Source: Chrysemys picta bellii
Lineage: Eukaryota; Chordata; Testudines; Emydidae
Direction: 5' to 3'
NCBI RefSeq assembly: GCF_011386835.1
Contig: NC_088796.1
Span: 89,201,468 to 89,265,467 of the forward strand
Length of the DNA stretch: 64,000 bases
Positions 12,201-25,900 of the stretch are shown here, piece by piece. Position 1 is the stretch's first letter. Every line of letters begins with the position of its first letter. The position numbers were made by a program, and so were the translations under genes. Under the pieces are notes generated by a model. That model made no database searches and was not told the DNA's origin. It saw only the letters and a list, made by a program, of their open reading frames with translations.

Positions 12201-13872
12201 ATAATCTCACCATAGGCAAAGCACCATTAATTAAAGGTTGGTTTATGTGGTGAAGCAATCAGGGTTTATAATCCTTCGAAAACTCTTGATTTTTTTTTTC
12301 TTTTTTTAAATCCTGATGAGTATAAGTCTGGGTATTCTTGTCATCCATATTAATGGTCTTTTTTTATGAAACCTGTTAAGCTTTTAACCTCAGTGATATT
12401 TTTGGCATTGAGTTTCATGGGCTGTGTGGTATTGTGTAGAAGAAAAATTTCCTTTTATCTGTTTGAAATTTGCTCCCTCCGCATGAAGATGTGAATATAA
12501 CTTACTGGTTCCTGTAAACAATAATACTGTCATTACATTAAAATAACAGTTTGTTTGGGGAACTAGATGGTAGGACACAAATCTGGTTTAGGCTGCTAGT
12601 GAACAAAAGTCATTACCATCTGCCAGGTGTTTGAGATGAACTGGTGAACTCTTTCTCTAGCTCCTAGTGAATGGCTGATTACATTACAATAAGCACAATC
12701 AAAATTAGCACTATTTGGCATCATTATCACTAGCCTGCACAGACTGAATGACCATCTTGATCATAGAAGTGATCCTTCCAGTTAAGGCAGCCCATATACT
12801 GTATGGCAATAGCGCTACTTCTGTGAAAAAAACCTCTTTTGGGAATGGTTGTATCCTGATCTCTGAAATCTGTGAAATACTGGGTGCATCCTGGGATGAA
12901 TAAATAGGAATCTTGATAATTTACATCCAAGCACAGTGAACAGATACTTCAGAAGATATTCAGATTTATAAGTCTAAATAGGCATGATCATCTGTCATCT
13001 TCAAAACTAAACTGGTTTCCTACACAATTTCTAAATATTAGACATTGAAGCTGAGTTCTCTGTTGGCATTTGTCTGTAACTATTTTCTTGTAGTGTTATT
13101 TTTCCCCTACACATGTCCAATTTCATGTGTGTGTATTTCTGCCCTTCTCCTCCCTCCTGGGATTACTGCCTTTTTAGTGTGTCTGGAGTTAAAGATATGG
13201 GAATGAAAGGGCATTACATCTCTCACTTGTCCCAGGGAAGGAAAAGAGGGTCCCATTCATCAGAGAAGTGGACTAAATATAATGGTGCATAATATAAAAC
13301 CTAATAGTACAGTAAAGCCATTTCTCCTTTGATTTACTGACTTTGGTAGAGTTTTTATTTGTGTTGTTGGAATAATTGTTCTTTTGGCACTTTTTCCCTG
13401 CAATCCTGACAGTAGGCTTATTGGTTCTATCTCAAAAGAATTATTGAAAGGATGCAGTTTGGTGAATCTTTCTTAAGGGTCCAGTTGATTAATACACTCT
13501 AAATCTGATTGTTACTGTGATTGTAAGATTAACATGAAATGGAGACAATGGTAAACAAGTATTTAGCAGTGGACTCTTTAAACTCATAATTCCAATGAGT
13601 AACCTGTTTAAAATGTTGTGATCTTGCTTTATTTTTAATGATCTTTCATTGATTTGGGTAGTACAATTTTTTTTGTTTTTTCATAATCTAGGAATTGAAA
13701 TAACATAACTGATCTCAACTGCACCTAATACAGCGTTTGTTTGTTTTTTAATTGTATCATATTACTTAGAAATACATTTTTGCTTTATTTTCAAGAATTA
13801 CTTGATTATAGTTTTATTAAATAAGTGGTTTGATCAGCATTGTTTTAATACAGTTTCACTTTTTCCCCGCAG
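12201..13872. other. No gene recognised; GOLM1 intron
   Basis: AT-rich sequence up to the polypyrimidine tract and acceptor of the first GOLM1 exon in the window. No other exon is supported. Confidence 0.5.
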
Positions 13873-13927
13873 GCAGTGTTAATGAATAACATAACAACAA
13901 ATGAGCGATTTATCCAGAATCTAAAAG
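13873..13927 (+). CDS. GOLM1: GOLM1 exon (coiled coil, first N-glycosylation site)
   Basis: This 55-bp exon begins in phase 0 after acceptor CCCCGCAG and ends before donor GTACCT, leaving one base for the next codon. It encodes AVLMNNITTNERFIQNLK. The N-I-T sequon matches the known glycosylated asparagine of human GP73 (N109 by family knowledge). It is the first GOLM1 exon seen in the window. I searched the preceding 13.8 kb by eye for the upstream coiled-coil and membrane-anchor exons and did not find them. Confidence 0.93.
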
Positions 13928-16900
13928 GTACCTTTTTATTGTAGTTCTATTATTATCAGACAAGCCAGTTCTCTCAAAGACTCAGTCTTACTCCTATGTC
14001 TTTTGGGTGTGTGAGCTCTCCATCTTAAAGCCATGAGAAAGTGTAGGAACCACCATAAACTAGACCCTGACCATGTACAGGTTCCTCATGGGTGCAGGGC
14101 TCATGCCATACTGCCTTCAGTGGGGCTCTGTGTAGGCAAAAGGGTCCAACCATGTGGCTCTTAGTGCAGGACTCCACGGCCTTAGATATTAATGGCAGAA
14201 AATAACGAACATAAATAGAACAGACTCCCCCTATATTAATAATATATACTTGAACAACATATCTGTTTCCACCCACATAGTATAATCTTCTTTCAACTCT
14301 AAAATTCTATACTCCTATATATGGATGGAGTATACATATCTAAAAGGAAAATTTGGCCCTATTAATTATTAACCACTTTGACACTTTTAGAATCGTTGCT
14401 AGTGAGTTATGCCTTCTAGCATTTGGGCCATTGGTAAATATAATTGTCAGCCTCTCTGACGTGCTCAGCTTTCTGATGCAAAGCTTTTTGTCAGGAGCAA
14501 ACATTCAGGGTGTCACCGCATGATGGAGGAGGTTCCACCACAGAAAACTACTAACTTACAAACAATCAGGCTTTGTGAACTGTAAACTGCAATTACAGAG
14601 GTTGAATGTGACGTTCCCCTCTGGTGTTATCTGGACTGGTGATCTGCTAGGTCACTCCAATCTCTGACTCTGAGAGCCAGCCTTACCCTGCTCTGCTGTG
14701 AGAACCCCCACTCCTGAGCTGTTCATGCACTGCCTCTGGCATGTAAGCTGCTCCTTGGATTGTGCAACTGAATGACACTAGCTAATATCTCTGGTCCCAG
14801 ACACAACCCTAGGAACCTCCGTCTTGCAGTGTCCAGTTATGCCTGCTGGATGCTGCAAGCTTACATGAGTTTGTCAATTTAACAAAGAAATTGATATGTA
14901 CAAGGCTTGTTATCCCAAGGGGAGTCTCTGACATGCTTCAAACCAAACTCACTGCTTCAGGTAGAATAAACAAACAGATTTATTAACTATAAAGATAGAT
15001 TTTAAGTGATTATAAGTCAAATAACAAGTCAGATTTGGACAAATGAAATAAAAGCAAAACACATTCTAAGCTGATCTTAACACTTTCAATGCCCTTACAA
15101 ACTTAGATCCTTCTCACCACAGGCTGGCTGGTTGCCCTTCAGCCAGGCTCTCCCCTTTGATCAGTGCTTCAGTCGCTTGGTGGTGATGTCTGTAGATGGA
15201 GGTGGAAGAGAGAGAAAGAGCATGACAAAAGTCTCTCCCTTTATTCATGTTCTTTCTTCCCTCTTGGCTTCGCCCCCCCCCTTCAGAGTCAGGTGAGCAT
15301 TACCTCATCGCAGTCCCAAACTGACCAAAGGAAGGGGGGTGACTCACTGAGAGTCCAACAGATCCTTTGCTGCTGCCTAGGCCAGTGTCCTTTGTTCCTG
15401 TGAGGCTGGGCTGGGTTTGTCCCATACATGCCTTGATGAGGTGTGAACTGCCCTTCTGCTCTTAGAGAGTTTTTGCCTGGGCTTGCTTTAAGCCATGAGG
15501 ATACATTTTCAGCCTGATAACTATATACATGAAATTATAACCTATAACATTACTGAAACAACAATTACTATAACAACAATGCTCAGTGCATCAGGAGCCT
15601 TCTGAAGAAAAACTTTGCATTAGATACCACACAATCATGTTACAAGGATGAACATGGGAGTGTAGGGTGTTCCCACGAGGTACAGAACATCACAGTGAGT
15701 TGTAAACTTGAATTTAGATAGTAGTAGGAAAATTACCATTGTAGCCTGCACTATAGTGACTAGTCCTTCAGTGACCTCTAGTCTGCTAGGTTGCAAGCCA
15801 AGAGCATCCAGAGAATATAGATGAGTTAGACCTCTCCCTTTGGAGGAGGGGAGGCAGAAAACCCTCCCACGTCCTCTTTGTTTTTGCTGCTGAGTAGGTG
15901 CCACAATGTGACTGTGTATTTGATCTACCAAAGTATCATGAATTTGGGTAGGGTGACCAGATGTCACAGATTAAATATCGGGACGCGGAGGGGGGAGGGG
16001 TGGAGGAAAAAAAAAGCCGCGGGGGCGGAGAAGAAAAAAGCCGGTGGCGGAGGGGGAAAAAAAAACAAAAACGGCCGGAGCGCCCCCCAGCCGAGCCGCG
16101 CTCCGGGTCCCTCCTGCAGCTCCCTGCCCAGCTGTTCCCGGGCTCCATCGCCCCGGCCCCGCAGCAGGGGCTGCTCCGCTCCACCCCGCCAGGGCTGGGA
16201 CACTCGCCCCCGCAGCCCCGGACAGCCCCTCTCCAGCCGTGGGGAGCTCGGGGACCCGGGCAGGGGGCGAACCAGGCAGCCGGGCCCGGCCCCTCCCGGC
16301 AGGAGCGTGTCCACCTCCGACCCACCACACTGCCCCGCGGGCTGCAGGGCTGGAGCAGCCTCTGTGCTGTGCTCCCAGCCCTGGGCCCTGAAGGCGGCGG
16401 TGAAGCCAAGGGGCTTGCCCTGGTGACCCTAAATGAGCCTGGCACACTGAAGGGGTCTCCCAGGGACTGGTCCAGAGCACGAACATGTGGGTGCGGGAAA
16501 GGGCTGCTTCATGGTCCCGGTGAAGCCAGTCTGAGCAGTTTCCCTCCCATTTGCTACCTGACTCCGAGCTCTGCCCCCGGAGCAGGTTCTGGCTGGAGCG
16601 GAGAGCACAGGGCTAATTACCATGTTAATGCGGCTCCCTCCTGCAGCATCACTACACCAGGGGAGCGGGTTCCTGGGGCTGCGAGATCCGAGGGCCCTGG
16701 GCCGGCAGAGGCACTTTCCTGCTCGGCCCCAGCACTTTTCCAGAGCTCGCTCAATCCCCTGGATGGCGGCAGCAGCCAAACGATCCTCTAACCGCTGCTT
16801 GGTCTCTGCTCCATGTTCCCCCAGCACCAGCTGCTCTCCTCAACTGTGCAGTGGCCTGGGCAGGAGCCCTCTGGTGCGGCAAAGGGCTCAGAGCTGAGCC

Positions 16901-19900
16901 CCCTCGTTTCCCTCCTGGGGGAGCAGCCCCCTTGCCCGCCCGGTGCCGGAGCTGACTCTCCAGTTCCAGGAAGCACCACCCTCCCTCCCAGGCTTGCGCC
17001 GCCATGCTGCAAGCCTGGGAGGGAGGAGGAATTCCGCGTGGTTGGGGAAGAGGTGGGGCCAGGGCGGGGATTTGGGGAGGGAGCCAATGGGGGAAAGAGG
17101 GGTCGGAGCCAGGGCGCGCGGGGGGGGGGGGGGCGAGAGTCCCTCCAGGACGGCAAAATTGCTTGTTTGTCCAGTGTCCCGACCGCACATCGGTCGGGAC
17201 GCGGGACAAACAAGCCAATATTGGGACAGTCCCGATAAAATCGGGACGTCTGGTCACCCTAAATTTGGGAGACCGAGAAAAGTAGCCAATAGAGCTTTCT
17301 TACTGTCAAATTTGCATCTTTGATTTTGGAGGGAGGGATTTGTTGATCTTAATATAATATTCCATTAAAAATAATAATCCTCTTTTGGCCTAGAACACTT
17401 GATAAAGTTACAGAAGGAATACGGAAAGCTACAACTGGATGTGTACCAGTTTCAGAAAAACCAGACTAACCTTCAGAAGAAATTTTCCTATGATATGTAA
17501 GTTTGTTCTTTTAAATACATGACTTACAGAATGAAAGGTCATAAGTCAAATTATTCTTTTGAAACCTGTACTTGAATACTGCACTTTTCCCCATAGTTAA
17601 CAGTTTTAAAATATAAATGCGGCTAGTAGATATTTTGAGACTAGATAGCATTTTCAGAAAAGGAAAATACTATACCAGCTATGGTCCTGATTGGTTTCTG
17701 CTCATTTGTGTGAGTACTTGTGGCTCCCATCACCATAGTATTGGATCACTTCACAAACATTTCTGACTTGTGTTCCCCTCAGTTCTCTTGGCAGACAGGG
17801 AAGTACAATTATCCCCACTTTACAGATAAGGAACTGAGGCACAGAGAGACTAAGTGACTTGCCAAGGTCACACAAGAAGTCTGTGGGAGGGCCAGAATTT
17901 GAACACAGATCTTCCAAGTCCCAGCCAGGGCTTTAATCAGATTTTTGTTGTGTTTCCTGAAGTCGTCGTCATCATCTTCTTTTGTATGGCTAAAAACAGC
18001 AATGTTAGATGTCCAAGTCTAGGTCAGCAATCTAATTGATTGCTTTAGGTGACAGAGTGTATTGCTGAGATGCCACTGGGATGTGGATTGTTTGGGACAC
18101 TGATTGATGAGGTGCTCCATAGTTTGAAGTCAATTTCCACAGTCAGAAATAGGATGGTGGCTCAGTCCCCCTTTATGGAGGAGGTAAGAGCATCTGCCAT
18201 GTGATGTGTGGATGCGATTCGAAGTGCACATGTTTTTCACAGAAGTGAAAAGCCACTGGGTTTTTCATTTGGGTCCTTGAGGTGTTTATTTGGCAGTTAG
18301 TGTCCTTCCAGCTTGCTTGCTATTAATCTTCAGGGGAAAACCCCAAATCTTCAAGCTCTTGTGCTGCAAGCCAGAAAGGTTTTCTGGAGTTGAGTTTGAA
18401 TCTCAGTAAATTATATAAGGACTTAATGTATTGAAAAGACCTTGTTAACTCAAATATGATGGAACTTTTGAAGAATTTTTTTAGATGAATTTGAGGTAGG
18501 TGGATATCTGCCAGTATGGGAAGCCATGGTTAAGGTGTTGATTTCACTGTGCCCTAAACAGCAATGGAAATAGGTACTCCTGAAGCATTGTAAGTTGTGA
18601 ATAACAAAGTATATGTGCAGGGATACTGGTAAGAACTTCAATAACCCTTAACACTTCTATCTACTCACTAGGAGTTATTCCCTCCTACTGAAACTGTTTG
18701 AAAATACTATTTCCTGTACTAATTATGAGTTCTGTTTTTTTCCCTTTCTTGCTAACATTGATGTTCCTTTCTCTGTATCTTGTGAAGGATGAACCAATGC
18801 AACTTTCTTTGCTTGCATTCTTATAATTATTATGGATCTCTACTCAGTTAGCAGCAAGTTAACTTGTGCTTCCTATGCTGGCAGGACTGGTACTTCCACA
18901 GCAATGGAATGAAAAAGTCAGGCCCTATATAAGTAGTAGCTTACTTTGGTTTCTGATAAATCTTGACAACAGTCACCAAGAAGAAAATTTTTGCTATTAT
19001 GGACTTGATCCTGCTGTTTTTATACAATGCAAAGTCAATATGAATTTTGCCTGCTTTAGAACTGAAGGATCAGTCTCTGTTTTGTTTCGTTCTGCTGATT
19101 GTACTCAATACATTTGTAAATTGTAGCTTGAGAACTGATATTTAGTATGTGGAGTGCCTCCTGCACAAGATTAGGCCCCATATTCGAGCTACCTTTCAAA
19201 TAGTTATACATTACTAGGCTTTGTTTAGTTTATTTTGAATTGCATGTTAGGTATGGGTCTTCAGACTTCTAGCTCCAGAGAATTTGTGTTGAACGTTAAT
19301 TGTCAGATGGTCTCAAATGAAAATACCTGTAAAACAATTGACCTTGTTTCTTGTATATATGGAAAAAGACAGGTGACATGTTAGTAAACTTTGTAGACTT
19401 TGTTTAAATTGTAGAGCAACTGACTTCCTGATGATTCACCCTGTTTACTTAGGTAACTGCTGACCTTATGAAATTGAAACCTTAGAATCATAGAATGTCA
19501 GGGTTGGAAGGGACCTCGGGAGGTCATCTAGTTCAACCCCCTGCTCAAAACAGGACCAGTCCCCAGACAGATTTTTGCCCCAGATCCCTAAATGGCCCCC
19601 TCAGGGATTGGATTTACAACCCTGGATTTAGCAGGCCAATGCTCAAACCACTGAGCTATTCCTTCCCCCCCCCCCCCCCGCTTATGGGTCTTGTACACGT
19701 AACCTGGTTTTCTAAATTTGTTGAACCCAACAGATGGCCAAATGTACCCATTGGCATGTTTAAGGTGTGGAAAGGGAGGACAGAATCATGTATTTTGGGC
19801 CTCTGCTGTATAATCCTCTGCTAGACGCAGGACTAGAGGCAGCGAAAATCAATTATTTGCCAGAAATTCCCATGGAAGGCTGAGACCTGCAAGAGCAGTT

Positions 19901-22900
19901 TTATACCAAACCCTAAATGGGATGTCTTTAATGCTAATGAGCCAGATCTTCACACACAGGAGTGAATCTATGCACAAAACTCCCCCTTTTATTATGCAGT
20001 GGGCCTCAGGCACCATCCACCCATAACCCTCTCCCTCTTCTTCCCCAAGGCTCTTCAGAGAGTATTGTGTGCTGTGTAGACTAGGTGTCAGGGATATATC
20101 ACACAGTAGCCTAGCCCAGGTTGAAGACCTGGTAGTGTGGCACCAATGAATCCATGCTTCCAGGTTGGTGGGGGTCAGAACACTTGTGGATGTGTAGGGC
20201 CTCTGAGTGGCTTCTGGGGATCAGGCATATTTTAAGGGTGGGAGTGAAGGGGTTAGGAAACATGACCTTTTGCAATTCCAGCTCCCCAACAGGGGTAGCT
20301 GTGCGGAATCCCTATGGAGCTTTCCTCCTTCTGAGACTCCTCCCATGGGCTACCTGTGCAGGGGATATTCTGGGTTTATGGTTGCCCAATTATAATCTCA
20401 GTCAAGAGAGGCAGAAATTGTTTCCATAACTGCATAAGTTGCATTGTACAGACGTACATAGTTCTATTCATATGTTTCTTATTTTTCTAGCTATAGAAAA
20501 TACTTTTCATGATTTTTATGGCACATTTCACAGGCAGTATAATGTGTCAGACTTAATGTTGCTGTTAACTTTTTATATTACCTGTCGTGCTTTCTTTTTA
20601 CTGTTGCCTTAACCCTGCATTGCACTTTGTATTTCATTAGTCATAGAAATGTATACATAAGTGTGCTCAGTAGAGGGCAAGTCACACTTTTAAAATGTGT
20701 ATGGAGAGAGAGGGAGAGAGAACTTGTGACATAGACATTCTAAAGGCTTAGGAATTATCATTTTCCATTTTATTTGTGTATCAAGCCTTTTGAAGAAGTA
20801 ATTACTTTGTTGGCAAACATAAAAAGATCTTCACAGTGTTATTTACTCTTGAGGAAATAAATAATATCTTCTAGTTCATTTTAAGAGCAATAAAACCAAA
20901 CATTGCTGTTAGCACAGTGAGGTCTATGGTGTGTGATAATGAAATAAACATGAGGTGGTGGTGATTAAAGAAAGGGCAGTTTCACTGTGCCTACATGTCT
21001 GCTGTTGAGAACTGCTAATCCTCCATGAGTTCAATTTAAGTTTAGTGAAGGGAAAAAATTAGGAGGGATAGTATCATTCAGTACCAGAAAATGGGTTAAA
21101 ATTAGAAATAAATTTAAAAATTACTCAGAAACATGACTGGGAATAAATTGTCTTGTTTTAAAAAAAGATACAGACAGCAATGCTACAGCTCTGAATTGTG
21201 TATGTTAAATTAGAAGACATTGAGAAAATCAATTATTATAGTAGTCTCTAATTAACAGATTTGGTTCTGAATCTTGTGGGAAACATACTACTGTCTTTTA
21301 GGAGGGAAACTGTTCATTAAAGCCTTAGCACAACCTAGTCATTCAGAAGAATTTGTTACATCTAGGAATGAGAGTAGGAGCTCTTCTAGCAGTTCTTATG
21401 TTCTTAGCAAATTGCAATTCAGAAATGTGGTTTCATGCCCACAAAATGAAAGAGTCTTTGTTGTCTGAATTGCCGTATATTGGCAGCAGGTTAAAATGCT
21501 CTTTATTCAGTATAGTGTCTCTCATTTCCTCCTCTTGGAATTAGTCATGATCAGTAATTAAGCTCACCTTTCACCTTGATAGGAATGCAAACACTTTCAC
21601 ATAGAGTAAACTCCTGAGAACAAAGAGTGTATATTCCGTGTGCTTGTGATTCAGTGTGATAGTTCTGTTTGATGTACTGTCTTCTCAGGATGCAGCAGGG
21701 TACTTCTGCTACACTCAGAATTACAAGGCAGTGAGTAACAATTATTTGGACTATATGCCAGTTGAATGTTTTGTTATAAGAAAAGTAAGAGCAGGAAAAT
21801 CTGCAGCAGACCTATTTGTTTCTATTAGTTAATCTGGTTTACTCTAAAATTATCTGAGCCAGCTGAGGTTACTCAATCAGGGTGAACGGTAAACAGAATG
21901 GAGCAAGCAAACCCCAAATGCTGGTGAATATTCCAATACTTAGATTTACCAAGCCAGCACAAAACAGCTTCTATAGCATTTCACTGGTTACTCAGAAGTC
22001 CAAATAATGCAGTTTCCGTAAAGTGCCCAGCCTTAGGCCTCCATCCAGACACACATGTCAGATATGACGAATATTACTGAAAATCTTATCTCATCATATA
22101 AAAGAAAGGTTCTTCCAACCCCAAAGGATCAGCCACATACCCAGGTCCAATTATAACTTGGATCTTACCCAAAATACACGCTTATAGCCAATTCTTATTA
22201 ACTAAGCTAAAGTTTATTTAAAAAGAAAAGAAGTTAAAAGATCAATGTACATACAGACTTGAATTCAATTATTGAGGTCCAGATACATAGCAGAGATGAC
22301 AGGTTTCAGACAACTCCCACCTGTTCATGCTCTCTGTGTGTGTGTATATATATCTCCTCAATATATGTTCCATTCTATATGCATCCGAAGAAGTGGGCTG
22401 TAGTCCACGAAAGCTTATGCTCTAATAAATTTGTTAGTCTCTAAGGTGCCACAAGTACTCCTGTTCTTATAGCAGAGATGAGTTTGTAGTTGCCAAAAGT
22501 CCTTTTAGAAATAGTCCATAGGTTATAGTCCAATGTCCATATTCAGGGTGGCTCCAGTCAATGACTGGGGATCTCAATCCTTATGGCTTAAGGTTTCCCC
22601 CTCTTGAAACCCAAAGCAGATCTGAGATGAAGAAGGAGCATGTCCCAAGATTTTTATACATTTCCTGCAGCCTTTTGGCCTGAGAAAACAATAGGCTTAA
22701 CTTTTCTTCTCCCAAACATCACGGCAATTAGCGCAGGATAATTTATCCATTAAACAGTTCAGATACAGGTTACCACAACCTTCAAAGAGACATATAGACA
22801 ATTTCATTCTCAAGTGTCATCATAAATGTTAATATTCCCTTTTTGATCTGTGAATTAAAGCTATAGCAATAGACAAGACTTGTTTGCTTACATCACAAGA

Positions 22901-25900
22901 CCTGAGCAAACATCTACCCTTCTATCTCTAACAATGCAGACTTGCATTTCAAAGCTCTGTTCATTTACCTATCTTCCTAAACAGTCTCTAAAGTTCGGCC
23001 ATGGGTCAGGTCAGTCTGTGAGTTAATTAACTCTTTCTGGCCCTGTCACCTTTCAATGAAATATTATATTACACTCATAACGTCACAGCAGCACCGCCCC
23101 CAGCAGCAGTGCAGAAGTAAGGATAGCAGTACCGCAACCCCTCCTACACTAACCTTGTGACACCCCCTACCCCGCAATTCCTTTTGGGGGTCAGGACCCC
23201 TACAATTCCAACACTGTGAAATTTCAGATTCATATAGCTGAAATCATGAAATTTACTATTTTTAAAATCCTGTGACCATGAACTTGACTAAAATGGACTG
23301 TGAATTTGATAGGGCCCTAGTTATGAGCTGGGTGAAATCTTGGTATGGGTTGAGGTTAAAACCTCATTCGTGTGTGAATGCGCCCATCTTTGTAAGAAAC
23401 ACTTAAGGAGCCACGTGTAAAACAGAGCCTAACAGATTCTGTCCAGGGTGGGGAAGGGTTCCACTGGGTATTGTGACAGGATGTGAGTTTGTGTGTATGT
23501 GAGGGAAGGCAAAACCTACACAAACTGAGAACCAACAAGTCAAAAGAGAGAGGCAGAAATAAAACAGAAAACCAAGAAATAGCCTTGTGAGCATTGTGTG
23601 ACCCTGGAAAAAGCTAGAGAGAGCTTTTGGTTTTGGGTCTGGTGTTGACCAAAGAGGCTTGATTGAGACTGTAAGCTAAGAAACTGCGTCTTGTGCTTGA
23701 TTCCTCCTGTGTTTGGAGAAGCAGGACTTTGTACATTCCTTGTAAATAAAAAAATAAAAAATACTTGTTTGTTCTCTTGAATTCTTATCTGAATGTTCAG
23801 TTGCATATTCTTCTAACTAATCTGTTCTTAAAATGAAGAGTTCAATATTTTGTTCAATCTCTGCAGCTCTAGTAAGTGAAAAATCATTACGACCCGGTGG
23901 CTCTCTGGTGGCCAATATGAAATGAGTTGGTGGTCTGAGTCTAGTTCCTAGTGGCCAGTTCAGCTCTCTGTACAGCAAACATGCTGCTATAATTGGCACA
24001 TTTTATTTAGAATTGGCAGAGAGATCAATCGTTGACCAGGCCAGGAGGACCGAATTTATGAGTGGTAGATTTTCCAGGTGTGGATGGGGCACATTGATCG
24101 CCCCCACCAATGTGGAGAAGCTTGCCCTGCTGCTATGTGCACATTACCTGTCGTGTGTATGAACAGAGGATTTTAATCTCCAGAATTGCTGATCTGCAAC
24201 CTTTCGCAAAAAAAAAATTCTTCTACAGCAACAACAATCAAAACTAAGTGCTTACATGAGTTGGCTTTATTAGCACATGCAGTATGTAAGCACACATAAA
24301 ATGGAGAGTGAAGCAAGTCATTATAGGCCACAGTTAGCACCCTCCCAGAAGATTCTCAAAATCTCCCACATTACATAAAGACAATTTTAGATCTCCTTAT
24401 CTCCCCCAGGAGTTAAGAAACTAATATTAATATAACTCATGCCTGTGCTCAGTTTTTCTACAGTCCGTGGTGTTCACTCTTACTAATTTTAGGTGTTTCC
24501 TTTAGTTCGATGACTTTCTTACATTTAGAAGTTAGTCAGCCAAATCTTGTTTTTGAACAGCCAAAACTCTCCTGGTGCAGCACAAACAAAATATTAGCAA
24601 AGGTCACTAACTTGACATTCAACAGCACCTCTGTCTACCTATTCCTTTCCTTTCTAGATGTGAAGTAAATGCCTTTTTGACTCTTGCATTAAAAACAAAT
24701 GACCTGCTCACTTGGGATATGTCTTCACTGCAGAGTTTACTTGAGATAGCCAAGACCATCTGTGAGTCTCCACACTGGAAAGCCATACTTGGGTCATACC
24801 TGTGTTGCCATGTCTACACAGGTGTTGCAGCAACCTGGGTGAGGCACTAGAACTTTTGGGGACATATCCCCTGGTTCTCAGTGGTGCATTAAACTGAGCC
24901 ACATTAGCAATTGTTTTGCAGTTTGTTGTGGCAAAGTTGTCTATCCTTCTTGGGCCCATGTACGTGGAACAGTTCTGAGCCCATCAACACAATAAACTAA
25001 AGCACTTCCCTAGCTCTGCTAAATTAACTTAGCTTCTCCCCATGCCTGCTGCATGAATGTATCAGCTACCTCCTAACGTTCCATTAATTCAGGGGAACAT
25101 CATCAGTCCAACTGTTTCTATGCAGAATCAATACCCAAAGGCTTAAAACTAGTACTTGAAATGTGTAATTTTCCCCCATCCATCTTGAGAAGTCACATGC
25201 CAGCTGAGCTATTTGCAACATGGCTTTCTCTTTTAAGTGTTCACCTCCATTTTCTTGGCACTTGCTGCAGTGGCATTTCAGTAAAGAACTAAGAAAGGAG
25301 TATATTTTCATAAATGAGGCACATTTTGAAATAACATTGTTTCTTCTAATGGTAATTTATATCTAATACAAAATGCTTCTGTATGGGCACTGTTATACTA
25401 ATTTAAATGAAATCATCCCCTCAGATGATTCTAGCCCCACCTCCTATTTCTCTGTTGTTGTTGTTTTTTCAAAGTATGCAAATGTAGGACTAGGAAATCA
25501 GCAAAATGGAAAAAGGAAAGATATGCACCGTTTGTGAGATTTTGTTTTTTTTGTCTGTTAGAGATGTTCGGATGACAGTACCTCTATAAGCTACTTGTTC
25601 TTTCCCTCAAGGTCCCAGTGCATCAGTCAGATGAAAGAGTTAAAAGAACAATGTGAAGAAAGAATAGATGAGATCACAAAAAAAGGCAGTGAGGCACCAC
25701 AGGCCAAGGAAATCAAAGAATTGTTGAAAAATTCCAACAAAAACTACCAGGTAAGCATGTGTTTTGGTTTTTTGGTTTGGTTTTTTGGCAGAAACTCAGT
25801 TGTACCATTATTTAAGATGTCAATGGAGCTGTTCTATGTTGCTTTCTCCGATAGGGTGCTACTCTTTGATCCTTTAACATATAAAATAGCAACAGATTCT

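Noticed and set aside
1..13872. Search for the GOLM1 membrane-anchor and first coiled-coil exons
   Set aside because: No segment matched the expected KLYQDEK or ELKKNEFQ-type sequence with splice sites. They are presumed upstream of the window, or too short for me to see.
14607..15694. Complete endogenous retrovirus
   Set aside because: Only LTR-type sequence is visible. There is no gag, pol or env remnant and no second LTR nearby.
15878..17323. Many long overlapping open frames on both strands
   Set aside because: They lie inside a GC-rich hAT MITE, occur in nearly all frames, and are rich in P, G, R and S as expected from composition. No domain or splice logic.
19495..19824. 109-codon frame starting in the CR1 tail
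   Set aside because: It is antisense to CR1 3' UTR sequence and runs through a poly-C tract.
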